Assembly (NCBI RefSeq): GCF_030372105.1 | Contig: NZ_JAUDBQ010000010.1 | Coordinates: 62,001-126,000, forward strand | Direction of reading: 5' to 3' | DNA length: 64,000 nucleotides | DNA from: Cellulomonas cellasea | GTDB lineage: Bacteria > Actinomycetota > Actinomycetes > Actinomycetales > Cellulomonadaceae | Shown here: positions 17,250 through 25,241 of the stretch, piece after piece | How the letters are laid out: each line of letters opens with the position of its first letter | Numbering within the stretch: position 1 is the first letter of the stretch | Program-made: the position numbers and the translations under genes | Notes under the pieces: model-generated | What the model saw: only the letters and a program-made list of their open reading frames with translations | What the model was told of the DNA's origin: nothing | Database searches by the model: none

Positions 17250-18680
17250 GTGCAGCCCACCCCCCGAACTGGCGCCCCCGCGCCTGAGCAGCCCGGCGCC
17301 GGCGAGCCCTCGGCCGAGCAGCTGGGCACCGGCCTGAAGGTGCGCCACCTGACGATGATGGGCCTCGGCTCCGCGATCGGCGCCGGGCTGTTCCTGGGCG
17401 CCGGGGCGGGCATCGCCCTGGCCGGGCCCGCGATCCTCGTGTCCTACGTCGTCGCCGGCGTGCTCGTCGTCCTGGTGATGCGGATGCTCGCCGAGATGGC
17501 CGCCGCGCTGCCGTCCAGCGGCTCGTTCTCCACCTACGCCGACGAGGGCATCGGCCGATGGGCGGGGTTCACCCTCGGCTGGCTGTACTGGGCGACGCTC
17601 GTGCTGGTGCTCGGCGTGGAGATCACCGGCGCGTCGCAGATCATCCACGGCTGGCTGCCCGTGCTGCCGCAGTGGGCCATCGCGTTGCTGCTCGTGGCGG
17701 CGTTCGCCGTGGTGAACCTCTCGGCGGTGCGCAACTTCGGGGAGTTCGAGTTCTGGTTCGCGTCGCTGAAGGTCGCCGTGGTGGTGCTGTTCCTGGTGGT
17801 GGGCGCCCTGCTCGCGCTGGGCCTGCTGCCGGGCTCCGAGCCGGTGGGGACCAGCAACCTGCTGGGACATGGGGGCTTCGCGCCGCAGGGCGTGGGCGGC
17901 ATCGCGGCCGGGCTGCTCGTGGTGGTGTTCGCCTTCGGGGGCATCGAGATCGTCACCATCGCCGCCGCCGAGTCGCGGGACCCGCGCCGCGCCATCGCCG
18001 CCGCGGCCCGCAGCGTGGTGTGGCGGATCCTGCTGTTCTACATCGGCTCGGTGGCGATCATGGTGCTGGTGCTGCCGTGGGACGCGCCCGAGCTGGTCTC
18101 CGGGCCGTTCGTCGCCGTGCTGAGCAGCACGGGCATCCCCGGCCTGCCGGTGCTCATGGAGGCGGTGGTGGTCATCGCGCTGCTGTCCGCGTTCAACGCG
18201 AACGTGTACGGAACCTCGCGCATGTCCTACTCGCTGGCCCGCCGCGGCGACGGCCCCCGGATGCTGCTCCGCGTGTCCCGGCAGGGCACGCCCGTGGGCG
18301 CCGTGGGGCTGTCGGTGGCGTGCGCCCTGGTGAGCGTGGGCCTCAACTGGCTGCTGCCGGACACGCTGCTGGGCATCCTGCTGAGCGCCGCCGGGGCCTC
18401 GCTGATCCTGGTGTGGCTGTTCATCGCGGTGGCGCAGATCCGGCTGCGGCCCCGGCTCGAGCGCGACGGGCTGCTGACCGTGCGGATGTGGGGCCACCCG
18501 TGGCTGTCCTGGGCGACGCTCAGCCTGCTCGTCGCGTTCATGGTGCTGATGCTCACGGACGCCGACGCCCGCGGCCAGCTCGCCTCGGCGGTCGGGCTGT
18601 GCGGGGTGCTCATCGGCATCTACGCCGTGCGGGGCGTGCTGCGACGCCGCCGTGCTGAACAGGTCATCGGGCGCGGCTAA
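17250..18680 (+). CDS. APC-family amino acid permease
   Basis: A 476-residue transporter with about 12 helices. The N-terminal HLTMMGLGSAIGAGLFLGAG is the APC substrate-binding signature of the AAT group. It is followed by PSSGSFSTYADEGIGRWAGF, FAFGGIEIVTIAAAESRDPRRAI and ALLSAFNANVYGTSRMSYSLARRG. It should import one or more amino acids by proton symport; related proteins take D-serine/alanine, GABA or aromatic amino acids. It appears leaderless. It is convergent with the RsbW-like gene, 39 bp away, with no obvious terminator. Confidence 0.85.
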   Translation: MQPTPRTGAPAPEQPGAGEPSAEQLGTGLKVRHLTMMGLGSAIGAGLFLGAGAGIALAGPAILVSYVVAGVLVVLVMRMLAEMAAALPSSGSFSTYADEGIGRWAGFTLGWLYWATLVLVLGVEITGASQIIHGWLPVLPQWAIALLLVAAFAVVNLSAVRNFGEFEFWFASLKVAVVVLFLVVGALLALGLLPGSEPVGTSNLLGHGGFAPQGVGGIAAGLLVVVFAFGGIEIVTIAAAESRDPRRAIAAAARSVVWRILLFYIGSVAIMVLVLPWDAPELVSGPFVAVLSSTGIPGLPVLMEAVVVIALLSAFNANVYGTSRMSYSLARRGDGPRMLLRVSRQGTPVGAVGLSVACALVSVGLNWLLPDTLLGILLSAAGASLILVWLFIAVAQIRLRPRLERDGLLTVRMWGHPWLSWATLSLLVAFMVLMLTDADARGQLASAVGLCGVLIGIYAVRGVLRRRRAEQVIGRG

Positions 18681-18719
18681 GGGGCGCCTGTCGCCTCAGC
18701 GGCTCGTTGTGCGGCGCGG

Positions 18720-19145
18720 TCAGTCGTCGGTGCGGGCGTGCGGGCTCGGCGCCAGCTCGGTGGGCGCGTCGTCGTGCACCAACTCGAACCACACGGTCTT
18801 GCTCTCGTCGTCCGCGTGCGGCAACGTGCCCCATCGGGAGGCCAGGCGGTCGACGAACATCACCCCGCGGCCACCCTCCGCGGTGGGCGGCGGGTTGCGC
18901 AGTATCGGCTCGGCGCGGGCGCCGTCGGAGACCTCCACGCGAGTGCGCACAGCGTCGACGTCCACCCGCAGCAGCACCGGCGGATCGGCGTGCTCCACGG
19001 CATTCGTGACGGCCTCGCTGACCAGGAGGACGAGCAGGTCGAGTGCAGGACCGCCCACCCCGGCCTCGGCGAGCCGTTCGCGCGCCCAGCGGCGTGCGGG
19101 CGCCACGGCGGCGGTGTCTGGCTCTATTCGTGTCTCGGCATGCAT
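18720..19145 (-). CDS. RsbW-like anti-sigma/ATP-binding regulatory protein
   Basis: A 141-residue HATPase_c protein. The N box EAVTNAVEHA and the G box GGRGVMFVDRLASRWG are clear. Such single-domain kinases bind sigma factors or anti-anti-sigma partners in actinomycetes. No partner gene is adjacent. GAGGGGGCAGAG directly before the ATG at 19145 supports this start. The C-terminal tail is short and charged. Confidence 0.8.
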   Translation of the reverse strand: MHAETRIEPDTAAVAPARRWARERLAEAGVGGPALDLLVLLVSEAVTNAVEHADPPVLLRVDVDAVRTRVEVSDGARAEPILRNPPPTAEGGRGVMFVDRLASRWGTLPHADDESKTVWFELVHDDAPTELAPSPHARTDD

Positions 19146-19314
19146 CTCTGCCCCCTCGTCGTGCGCGGGCGGTTCCGGTTCGTTCAGCCGTCGCGCGCAT
19201 GCACCACCGTTCTGTACACCTGCCCGCCTAGCAACTCGAGAGCGTCGGGCATGCGGGTGATCCCTGGTCGCCGCGGCCGCCGACGGTCCCGCCAGGCTGT
19301 GGTGGGGAGATGGG

Positions 19315-20445
19315 ATGATCGCCGTCATGCCCACCGACGACGCCCGCCCGCAGGCCCCGCGGGAGCCGGACCGCAAGCAGATCCGCCGCTGGCGCCAGTA
19401 CCTCGCCGACGAGCGCGCCGAAGCGGCCGTCTACCGTGACTTGGCCAGCCGGCGCACCGGGGAGGAGCGCGACATCCTGCTCGCCCTCGCCGAGGCGGAG
19501 CGCCGGCACGAGTCGCACTGGCTGGGCCTGCTCGGTGACGATGTCGGGCGCCCCTTGCGCGGTGACCTGCGCACCCGCGTCCTGGGCTGGCTCGCGCGCC
19601 GGTTCGGCTCCGTGTTCGTCCTCGCGCTCGCGCAGCGCGCCGAGGCCCGCTCCAGCTACGAGTCCGACGTCGACGCCACGGCCACGATGGCCGCCGACGA
19701 GCGGATCCACGAGGAGGTCGTGCGAGGCCTCGCGCTGCGCGGGCGCAACCGCATCTCCGGGACGTTCCGGGCTGCCGTCTTCGGCGCCAACGATGGACTG
19801 GTCAGCAACCTCGCGCTCGTGCTCGGCATCGGCGCCAGTGGCGCGTCCAACGCCACGGTGCTGCTCACCGGCCTGGCCGGGCTGCTCGCCGGGGCGCTGT
19901 CGATGGCCGCCGGGGAGTACGTGTCGGTGCGCTCCCAGCGTGAGCTGATGGAGGCCTCGACCCCCGGCCAGCATGCCCACGCGGCGCTGCCGCACCTCGA
20001 CGTGGACGCCAACGAGCTCGCCCTCGTGTACCGCGCTCGCGGCATGTCCCCGGATGACGCCCATGAGCGCGCAGACCAGGTGCTGCGCTCGCTCGGCTCC
20101 ACGCAGGCGCCCGCGTTCGGGATGCCCGCGGCGGTCGACGGCGAGCAGGCCGAGGAGCACGACACGATCGGCACCGCGATGGGCGCCGCCGCCGCGAGCT
20201 TCTGCTTCTTCGCGTCGGGCGCCCTGATCCCCGTGCTGCCCTACCTCTTTGGCGTCGAGGGCCTGGCGGCTGTGGCGATCGCGTCGGCGCTGGTCGGCAT
20301 CGCGCTGCTGGGCACCGGCACGGCTGTGGGAGTCCTCTCGGGTGGCCCGCCTCTGCGCAGGGCCCTGCGCCAGCTCGCCATCGGCTACGGCGCCGCGGGG
20401 GCCACGTACGTGCTGGGCCTGCTGTTCGGCGCGACGGTCAGCTGA
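19315..20445 (+). CDS. Ferritin-like domain fused to VIT1/CCC1 iron transporter (MbfA-like)
   Basis: A 376-residue protein. The N-terminal ~140 residues are a ferritin-like di-iron domain (ADERAEAAVYRDLA, AEAERRHESHW, ADERIHEEVV). The C-terminal part is a VIT1 membrane domain: FRAAVFGANDGLVSNLALVLG, LSMAAGEYVSVRSQRE, then helices to the end. Proteins of this build, such as MbfA, export iron or manganese and protect from peroxide. GGGGAG lies before ATG 19315; an in-frame ATG at 19327 is also possible. The siderophore-interacting gene lies 1.5 kb away, giving a loose iron theme. Confidence 0.85.
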   Translation: MIAVMPTDDARPQAPREPDRKQIRRWRQYLADERAEAAVYRDLASRRTGEERDILLALAEAERRHESHWLGLLGDDVGRPLRGDLRTRVLGWLARRFGSVFVLALAQRAEARSSYESDVDATATMAADERIHEEVVRGLALRGRNRISGTFRAAVFGANDGLVSNLALVLGIGASGASNATVLLTGLAGLLAGALSMAAGEYVSVRSQRELMEASTPGQHAHAALPHLDVDANELALVYRARGMSPDDAHERADQVLRSLGSTQAPAFGMPAAVDGEQAEEHDTIGTAMGAAAASFCFFASGALIPVLPYLFGVEGLAAVAIASALVGIALLGTGTAVGVLSGGPPLRRALRQLAIGYGAAGATYVLGLLFGATVS

Positions 20446-20451
20446 CGCCCG

Positions 20452-21051
20452 TCAGGCCAGGTTGAGCACCACGCCGTCGGGCGTGGCCTCCACGGACTCG
20501 ATGGCGTGCAGCGCCCCCGAGGCGGTCTGCACGACGATGCGCTCGCCCCGCGTGGCCATCAGCGTCGTGCGGCCGCTCTGCACGCGCATGATCAGGTCGA
20601 AGGCGCCCAGCTCGCCGTGGGCGCCGTAGCCGCCGGGGGTGGGGGACGTGGCCGGCTGTGCGGCGGGCCGCGGGGCTGGCTGTGCGGGCGGGGTGGCGGT
20701 CGGGGTCGGGGTCGGGTGGACTGCCGGCGCCGCCGCCTGTGGGCGGGCTGCCCCCGCAGCGGGCGCAGTCGATCCGACATACGCCTCCAACGCCGCCACG
20801 ACGCCCGTGCGGAGCGCCTCGACCTCGCTGGACGCATAACCCGCCCCGGATCGGCGCGGCCCGAACTTCGCGGTCTTCATCTCCCGGAGCAGCATCGTCG
20901 CGGCCGTGCTCGACCCCGACCGGCCCTCCTCCAACGCCGACAGGGTCGCGGCGGCGAGCTCCAGGTAGTGGTCGACCTGGGACTGGTCGTAGCCGTCCGA
21001 GCGGTAGCTGCTCGACAGTGCGCGGCGGCGGAGCTGGTCGGCGGTGATCAC
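20452..21051 (-). CDS. DivIVA-domain protein, copy A
   Basis: A 199-residue protein. The N-terminus ITADQLRRRALSSSYRSDGYDQSQVD has the short DivIVA-type (DivI1A) motif with GYD and V-D, then a brief helical region ending at ~100. A Pro/Ala/Thr linker (105-150) leads to a ~50-residue C-terminal domain, FDLIMRVQSGRTTLM to GVVLNLA, shared with the neighbouring paralogue. GTG 21051 has CAGGAG 7 nt upstream. Probably cell-pole or septum associated, by family. Its stop lies 6 bp from that of the ferritin-VIT1 gene. Confidence 0.65.
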   Translation of the reverse strand: MITADQLRRRALSSSYRSDGYDQSQVDHYLELAAATLSALEEGRSGSSTAATMLLREMKTAKFGPRRSGAGYASSEVEALRTGVVAALEAYVGSTAPAAGAARPQAAAPAVHPTPTPTATPPAQPAPRPAAQPATSPTPGGYGAHGELGAFDLIMRVQSGRTTLMATRGERIVVQTASGALHAIESVEATPDGVVLNLA

Positions 21052-21100
21052 GGGGGACTCCTGGGCTGGTGCGGAACTGGGGGCCGGGCGGGGAGGCGGC

Positions 21101-21775
21101 TCAGCGGGCGTGCACGACGATCCCGTCCGCCACGGTGTCGACGGCCACCACGCGGGTGAGCGTCCCATCGGGCGCCCGGACGAGGAGGTGGTCCCGCTGG
21201 TCGCCGAACAGCGCGGCGCGCGCGGTCTGCAGCCCGAGCACGACGTCGTACGCGGTGAGGCCCTCCGGCGCCGACGACAGGTTCTGGGCGGTGGTCAGTC
21301 GGGGGGCCGGGGTGGTGGCGGTGGTGGCCGCGGTCGCCGCGGCGAAGACCGTCGCCGCTGACACGGCGGCGGGTGAGGGCGTCGACGTGATCGGTGCGGG
21401 CGTGGCCGCCGCCGCCGGCCTGCTCGCCGGCGCCGCGGCCGGAGTCTGCTGCTCGGCGCCGGAGGCCTTGCGGCGCGGCCCGGCATGCCGACGCACGTAC
21501 TCCTCGAGTGTGGCGACGAGCTGGACGCGGAACTCGTCCACATCCTCCGACTGATAGCCCACGGCGCCGTCGGTGGCCGCGGGCGGCTCGCCAGTGCGGA
21601 TGTCGCGGGGGAGCAGCAGTCGCGTCCCGTCAGGGCTGGCCGTCCGGCCCTGCTCGAGCGCGTCGAGGGTGGCCGTGACGCGCCGGATCATGTTGTCGAC
21701 CGCGGCGGCGTCATACGCGCCGGGGCCCCGCGTGCGGGCGAACGAGATCTCGCGGACCTGTTGGGCGGTGATCAC
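21101..21775 (-). CDS. DivIVA-domain protein, copy B
   Basis: A 224-residue paralogue of the next gene. It starts VITAQQVREISFARTRG and has AYDAAAVDNMIRRVTATLDALEQG, a weaker DivIVA-type motif, then a second helical block (YQSEDVDEFRVQLVATLEEYV). A 75-residue Pro/Ala/Thr linker leads to the same C-terminal domain, AYDVVLGLQTARAALF to GIVVHAR. GTG 21775 has AGGAG 8 nt upstream. The two genes are 49 bp apart and likely co-transcribed. The shared C-terminal domain is not one I can name. Confidence 0.6.
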   Translation of the reverse strand: MITAQQVREISFARTRGPGAYDAAAVDNMIRRVTATLDALEQGRTASPDGTRLLLPRDIRTGEPPAATDGAVGYQSEDVDEFRVQLVATLEEYVRRHAGPRRKASGAEQQTPAAAPASRPAAAATPAPITSTPSPAAVSAATVFAAATAATTATTPAPRLTTAQNLSSAPEGLTAYDVVLGLQTARAALFGDQRDHLLVRAPDGTLTRVVAVDTVADGIVVHAR

Positions 21776-21936
21776 GGCGGCAGCTCCTGTCGGCCGGCGC
21801 TCCGAGCGGTGCGCCACGGCCGCATCCTGCCAGCGTGCGGGCCAGATCGCCACGAGCAGGACCTTGGTGCGACAACCCCCCGCAGGGCGCATGCCACGAT
21901 GTGAGCGGCGACACAGCCACCAGTGGTTGAGGGCAG

Positions 21937-21955
21937 TTAGGGTAGGCATACCTCA
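21937..21955 (+). promoter_or_regulatory. DtxR/IdeR-type iron box
   Basis: TTAGGGTAGGCATACCTCA matches the 19-bp consensus TTAGGTTAGGCTAACCTAA at 15 positions, with palindromic half-sites. It lies 18 bp before the start of the siderophore-interacting gene, where a bound repressor would block transcription when iron is plentiful. Confidence 0.75.
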
Positions 21956-21973
21956 ACACGAAGGACGTGTCCT

Positions 21974-22924
21974 GTGAGCGCAACGCTGACCGCTCCCGCG
22001 GTCGTCAGCCCGTTCCGGGTCTTCGCCGTCGAAGTCGCCCGAGTCGAGGACCTCACCCCGAGCTTCCGCCGGATCACGTTCACCGGCCCCGACCTCGACC
22101 AGTTCGCCGACACCGGCCTCGACCAGCGCATCAAGCTCATCCTCGCCGCCCCCGGCGACACCTCCCCGACGGCCGTCACAGCGCTGTGCGGCGAGGGCGA
22201 CTGGTACGGCGCCTGGCGCGCGATGCCCGACGACGTGCGCCCACTGCTGCGCACCTACACCGTGCGCGCCGTCCGGCAGCACGCCCATGAGATCGACGTC
22301 GACATCGTGCTGCACGGCGACGTCGGCCCCGCGACCCGCTGGGCCCGGCGCGCCGCCCCCGGCGACACCCTGGCCATCTGCGGCCCCAACGCCCGGTACG
22401 ACGGCTGGTGCGGCGGCGTCGAATGGGTGCAGCCCGAGCACAGCCTGGCCGTGCTGCTCGCCGGCGACGAGACCGCCGTGCCCGCCATCGCGTCCATCCT
22501 CGAAGAGCTCCAGCCCGACGCCCGCGGCGAAGCCGTCCTCGAAGTGCCCAGCGCCGCCGACATCCTCCCCATCGACAGCCCGCCCGGCATCCGCGTCACC
22601 TGGCTGCCCCGCGACGGCGCCGCACACGGGGCCCACCTCATCCCCGCCGTCCACGCAGCCGCCGAACGGCTCCTCGCCCCGCCGATCGGCCCCACCGCCA
22701 CCAGCATCGAGGACGTCGACATCGAGACCGGCATCCTCTGGGAGGTGCCCATCGACCCCGAGGGCGCCCCGCTCACCCGCTCCACCGAGCTGTACGCCTG
22801 GCTCGCCGGAGAGGCCGGCGTCATCAAGCAACTCCGCCGCCACCTCGTCAGCGAACGTGGCGTCGACCGGCGGTCCGTGGCGTTCATGGGGTACTGGCGC
22901 GAGGGGCGCGCGGAGGGCGCGTGA
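21974..22924 (+). CDS. Siderophore-interacting FAD-binding protein (ferric-siderophore reductase)
   Basis: A 316-residue SIP-family protein. The FAD-binding motif RTYTVR is at 93-98, with [24 protein letters not shown] after it. The NAD(P)-binding half contains [19 protein letters not shown], and FMGYWREG is at the C-terminus, both family signatures. It reduces ferric siderophore to release iron in the cytoplasm. AAGGA precedes the GTG. The iron box directly upstream predicts iron repression. No siderophore synthesis genes are in the window. Confidence 0.9.
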   Translation: MSATLTAPAVVSPFRVFAVEVARVEDLTPSFRRITFTGPDLDQFADTGLDQRIKLILAAPGDTSPTAVTALCGEGDWYGAWRAMPDDVRPLLRTYTVRAVRQHAHEIDVDIVLHGDVGPATRWARRAAPGDTLAICGPNARYDGWCGGVEWVQPEHSLAVLLAGDETAVPAIASILEELQPDARGEAVLEVPSAADILPIDSPPGIRVTWLPRDGAAHGAHLIPAVHAAAERLLAPPIGPTATSIEDVDIETGILWEVPIDPEGAPLTRSTELYAWLAGEAGVIKQLRRHLVSERGVDRRSVAFMGYWREGRAEGA

Positions 22925-22985
22925 CCACGTTCGCTCGCTCTGCGACCCTTGGGCCAGCCCGTCTGGTCTAGGCAGAGTAGGTGTC

Positions 22986-23207
22986 ATGCTCACGGTCAAC
23001 GTGCAGGACGCCACAGCGAATCTGTCTGACCTGCTGGCCCGTGCGGAACGCGGCGAGGAGGTATGGATCGCGCGCGACGGCACCCCTGTGGTGCGCCTCG
23101 TGCCCGCAGAGCGTAAGCCGCGACAGTTCGGGATCATGAACGGCCCCGACATCCCCGACTCGTTCTTCGAGCCGATGACTGAGGGTGGGCTGGCGGCATG
23201 GGAGTGA
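22986..23207 (+). CDS. Phd/YefM-family antitoxin (orphaned)
   Basis: A 73-residue protein: MLTVNVQDATANLSDLLARA, GEEVWIARDGTPVVRLVPA, then an acidic C-terminus, the usual layout of Phd/YefM DNA-binding antitoxins. The C-terminal part normally caps a PIN toxin. Its stop overlaps the ATG of the toxin relic by 10 nt (ATGGGAGTGA), a typical toxin-antitoxin joint. Since that toxin is destroyed, the antitoxin is now without a local partner. The reading frame is intact. Confidence 0.8.
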   Translation: MLTVNVQDATANLSDLLARAERGEEVWIARDGTPVVRLVPAERKPRQFGIMNGPDIPDSFFEPMTEGGLAAWE

Positions 23208-23343
23208 GGGGGCGCCTGCTCGACACGCACACGCGCCTGCCGTGGGAGCATCGGGACCCGTTCGACCGACGCTCGCCGCCCTGGCGATCCGTGACGAGGC
23301 GCTCGCAGAGTTCCGCGAGATCGGCACCCCGTGTGGGCTCCAT
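23198..23343 (+). pseudogene. Truncated, frameshifted vapC (PIN-domain toxin relic)
   Basis: From ATG 23198 the frame reads MGVRGRLLDTHTRLPWEHRD then PFDR. This joins the PIN N-terminus (LLDTHT, first catalytic Asp) straight to the late motif LPWEHRDPFDR, losing about 75-80 residues including the second acidic residue. At about 23269 the homologous frame shifts to TLAALAIRDEALAEFREIGT, which looks like the PIN C-terminus, itself shortened. The original frame stops at 23362. Two lesions (internal deletion and single-nucleotide frameshift) rule out an active toxin. Confidence 0.7.
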
Positions 23344-23349
23344 GAGGAG

Positions 23350-23757
23350 GTGGGTTCCCTGAGCAGGCGGGCGCGATACCTCCGTGTGGTGATGGTGGGT
23401 GCGGCCCTGTCCCTCGTGGCCCTCGCCGCCGTCTGGTTCCTCAGCCCTGGCGACGATCTGGTGATCTCGCAGCGCGCGGGCTTGCCCGCCGGGGTGTCAG
23501 CGGACCCTGGCCACAGCGGCGCGGTGGTGCGGGGCGAGGAGCGGCTCGTCGACGTCTACATCGGCGGCAGCTCGTCCTGCCCCACGGAGCTCGATCGCGC
23601 GGAGTTCGCCGATGGGGTTCTCACGGTGCATTTCACCTCGCCGCGGGCGTCGGGCCCGTGCACGGCAGACCTGGCCTACACAACGACGACGATCGCGCTG
23701 CCGCCCGAGGCTCCGTCCTCGGATGAGCTCGACGTGCGCATCGTCATCGACGACTAG
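23350..23757 (+). CDS. Unrecognised membrane-anchored exported protein
   Basis: About 135 residues with one N-terminal helix (YLRVVMVGAALSLVALAAVWF) after a basic stretch, then an extracytoplasmic domain with two Cys (SSSCPTEL, GPCTADL) that could form a disulfide. No family recognised. The start is unclear: GTG 23350 abuts GAGGAG with no spacing, whereas a CTG at 23359 would sit 8 nt behind GAGGAGG, and ATG 23392 lies just before the helix. It may be translated in series with the toxin-antitoxin remnant. Confidence 0.5.
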   Translation: MGSLSRRARYLRVVMVGAALSLVALAAVWFLSPGDDLVISQRAGLPAGVSADPGHSGAVVRGEERLVDVYIGGSSSCPTELDRAEFADGVLTVHFTSPRASGPCTADLAYTTTTIALPPEAPSSDELDVRIVIDD

Positions 23758-23824
23758 AGGCCATCGTCCGGCCCAGAAGGTGGAAATCGCCCCGGTTGTC
23801 ACACCTCTGGGGAGCGCGGACCGC

Positions 23825-23830
23825 TACTTT
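23825..23830 (+). promoter_or_regulatory. -10 hexamer of a probably leaderless gene
   Basis: TACTTT ends 6 nt before the ATG at 23837. No ribosome binding site is visible. Confidence 0.5.
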
Positions 23831-23836
23831 GACGGC

Positions 23837-24415
23837 ATGAAGCGGTCGATCAGCGACGATACGGGCCACCCGGAACACCGAGCTGCGCGGTACGCGCGAT
23901 CAGCGCCGCTCGTTGCCGTGACTGTCGCGTTGGTGATCCTCACCAGCATGCGCGCCGAGGGCAATCGATCTGTCATCGGTGCGCTGATCCCTGGATTGAC
24001 GTTCCTCGCGATTCTTGCCGTCACGTCAGTCATTCACGGGGTCGTCCGCGCGCAGCCTGGGCGTGAAGGCTTCGGCGTCGTCGCCGCCATGCTCCTCGGG
24101 CTCCTGTTCGTTCCCTTCGGGATGTGGGGGCCGATCTTCCTCGGGGCGGAGTTCTTCCTCGGCGTGGGCCTGGTGATCGTGGGCTGGCGTGGGAAGGACT
24201 CAGGGCTGTGGATCCCGGGAGTGGTCCTCCTTGCCGTGGGGCCGTTCATCAACCTCAACGGGGCAGCGAACACCGTGCCGCCCTACGACTCGACATCAGG
24301 GGTGGTGGTCCTGGCGCTCACCACCGCCGTCTTCGCAGTCCTCGCAACGACGGCGATCGCCGGTGAGCGTCGGGTGCGGGCGGGCGGCGTGCAGGTGGCG
24401 GGCGCCGGAGCCTGA
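23837..24415 (+). CDS. Unrecognised polytopic membrane protein
   Basis: A 192-residue protein with about six hydrophobic segments and a short polar N-terminus (MKRSISDDTGHPEHRAARYA). The loop GWRGKDSGLWIPG separates helices 4 and 5. No family recognised. Its third codon positions are less strictly G/C than in the flanking genes, fitting the accessory look of this stretch. It is probably leaderless, and convergent with the VapBC module. Confidence 0.55.
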   Translation: MKRSISDDTGHPEHRAARYARSAPLVAVTVALVILTSMRAEGNRSVIGALIPGLTFLAILAVTSVIHGVVRAQPGREGFGVVAAMLLGLLFVPFGMWGPIFLGAEFFLGVGLVIVGWRGKDSGLWIPGVVLLAVGPFINLNGAANTVPPYDSTSGVVVLALTTAVFAVLATTAIAGERRVRAGGVQVAGAGA

Positions 24416-24476
24416 GCCATCCGGCGCGCGTGTGCCCGGGCAGACATGGCCTGATCGAGTTCGTCGCTGACCGCCC

Positions 24477-24947
24477 TCAACGGAGATCGACGAGCGATTC
24501 CTCGCGGAACTCGCTGACGACCGAGGCGATGTGCTCGAAGTCCCTGTCGTAGTGCAGGACTGTCACGTCATGCTCGATCGCGACGGCGGCGATGAGAGTG
24601 TCGAACGCCCCTGCGGACCGGATCAGCCCGTTGTGCCACAGCCGTTGCTGGATGCCGAGTGCCACGGTGTGCGTCGTCGGCGACATGTGCAGCACGGTGA
24701 ACGTCGACATCGCCCGATGTGAGGTGTCGAGCTCGACAGGGTTCCTGGCGCTGTACCCGTGCTCGAGCATCTGAGCGGTGGTCACGCAGATCGTGTGATC
24801 ACGCTGGATGTCCGCGACGCGCTGCGCGATCGTCGGGGAGGTCGGCACGCGCGCCCACACGCTGTTGTCGATCAGGTAGCGCAGGCCCGCAATGGGTTCC
24901 GGTCGGACGGGCGCGGGCTTCGGACGGCGCGCGCTGGACGTGCTCAC
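24477..24947 (-). CDS. vapC: VapC-family PIN-domain ribonuclease toxin
   Basis: A 156-residue protein. The PIN acidic residues are in place: D27 in YLIDNSVW, E62 in QMLEHGYSA, D116 in AGAFDTLIAA and D134/D136 in LHYDRDF. VapC toxins cut specific RNAs, often tRNA or rRNA loops, and are held inactive by VapB. The first ~22 residues form an unusual Arg/Pro-rich extension. The GTG start overlaps the antitoxin stop (GTGA), so toxin translation is coupled to antitoxin translation. The module appears intact. Confidence 0.85.
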   Translation of the reverse strand: MSTSSARRPKPAPVRPEPIAGLRYLIDNSVWARVPTSPTIAQRVADIQRDHTICVTTAQMLEHGYSARNPVELDTSHRAMSTFTVLHMSPTTHTVALGIQQRLWHNGLIRSAGAFDTLIAAVAIEHDVTVLHYDRDFEHIASVVSEFREESLVDLR

Positions 24948-25153
24948 CGGCGCGCCTGCGCACGAACCTCCGGATCGAGCAGGTCCCTGGCGAAGGTCAT
25001 CTGGCTGAGCGCGCCCAGGGCTTCGCGCTGGTGGCTCCGGCGCACGACGTCCTCCAGTGCGCTGGTGATCGCTTCGCGCTTGGTCTTCGCCCCGAGGGCG
25101 TGCATCGCTTCAGCGACGAGGTCCTCGGGAAGGTCCACGCTGGTCATCGCCAT
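24944..25153 (-). CDS. vapB: VapB-family antitoxin
   Basis: A 69-residue protein. An N-terminal MAMTSVDLPEDLVAEAMHAL followed by KREAITSALEDVVRRSHQ is the ribbon-helix-helix DNA-binding form of VapB; the C-terminus would wrap the toxin. ATG 25153 was chosen over upstream in-frame ATGs because GGAGG lies 6 nt before it. The antitoxin-toxin complex should repress its own promoter, probably at the palindrome just upstream. Confidence 0.8.
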   Translation of the reverse strand: MAMTSVDLPEDLVAEAMHALGAKTKREAITSALEDVVRRSHQREALGALSQMTFARDLLDPEVRAQARR

Positions 25154-25165
25154 GAACTGCCTCCG

Positions 25166-25199
25166 GGTCATATAGAACGACGTCAATAATCATATGACC
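25166..25199 (-). promoter_or_regulatory. AT-rich palindrome, likely VapBC autoregulation site
   Basis: GGTCATAT (25166-25173) and ATATGACC (25192-25199) are a perfect 8-bp inverted repeat with an 18-bp AT-rich spacer, standing out in this GC-rich DNA. It lies 13-46 bp before the vapB start and contains TATATG, a plausible -10. Confidence 0.55.
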
Positions 25200-25241
25200 G
25201 GCCACCGCGGATGTCACGCCCCCTCACTTCGGCCCGCGTCA

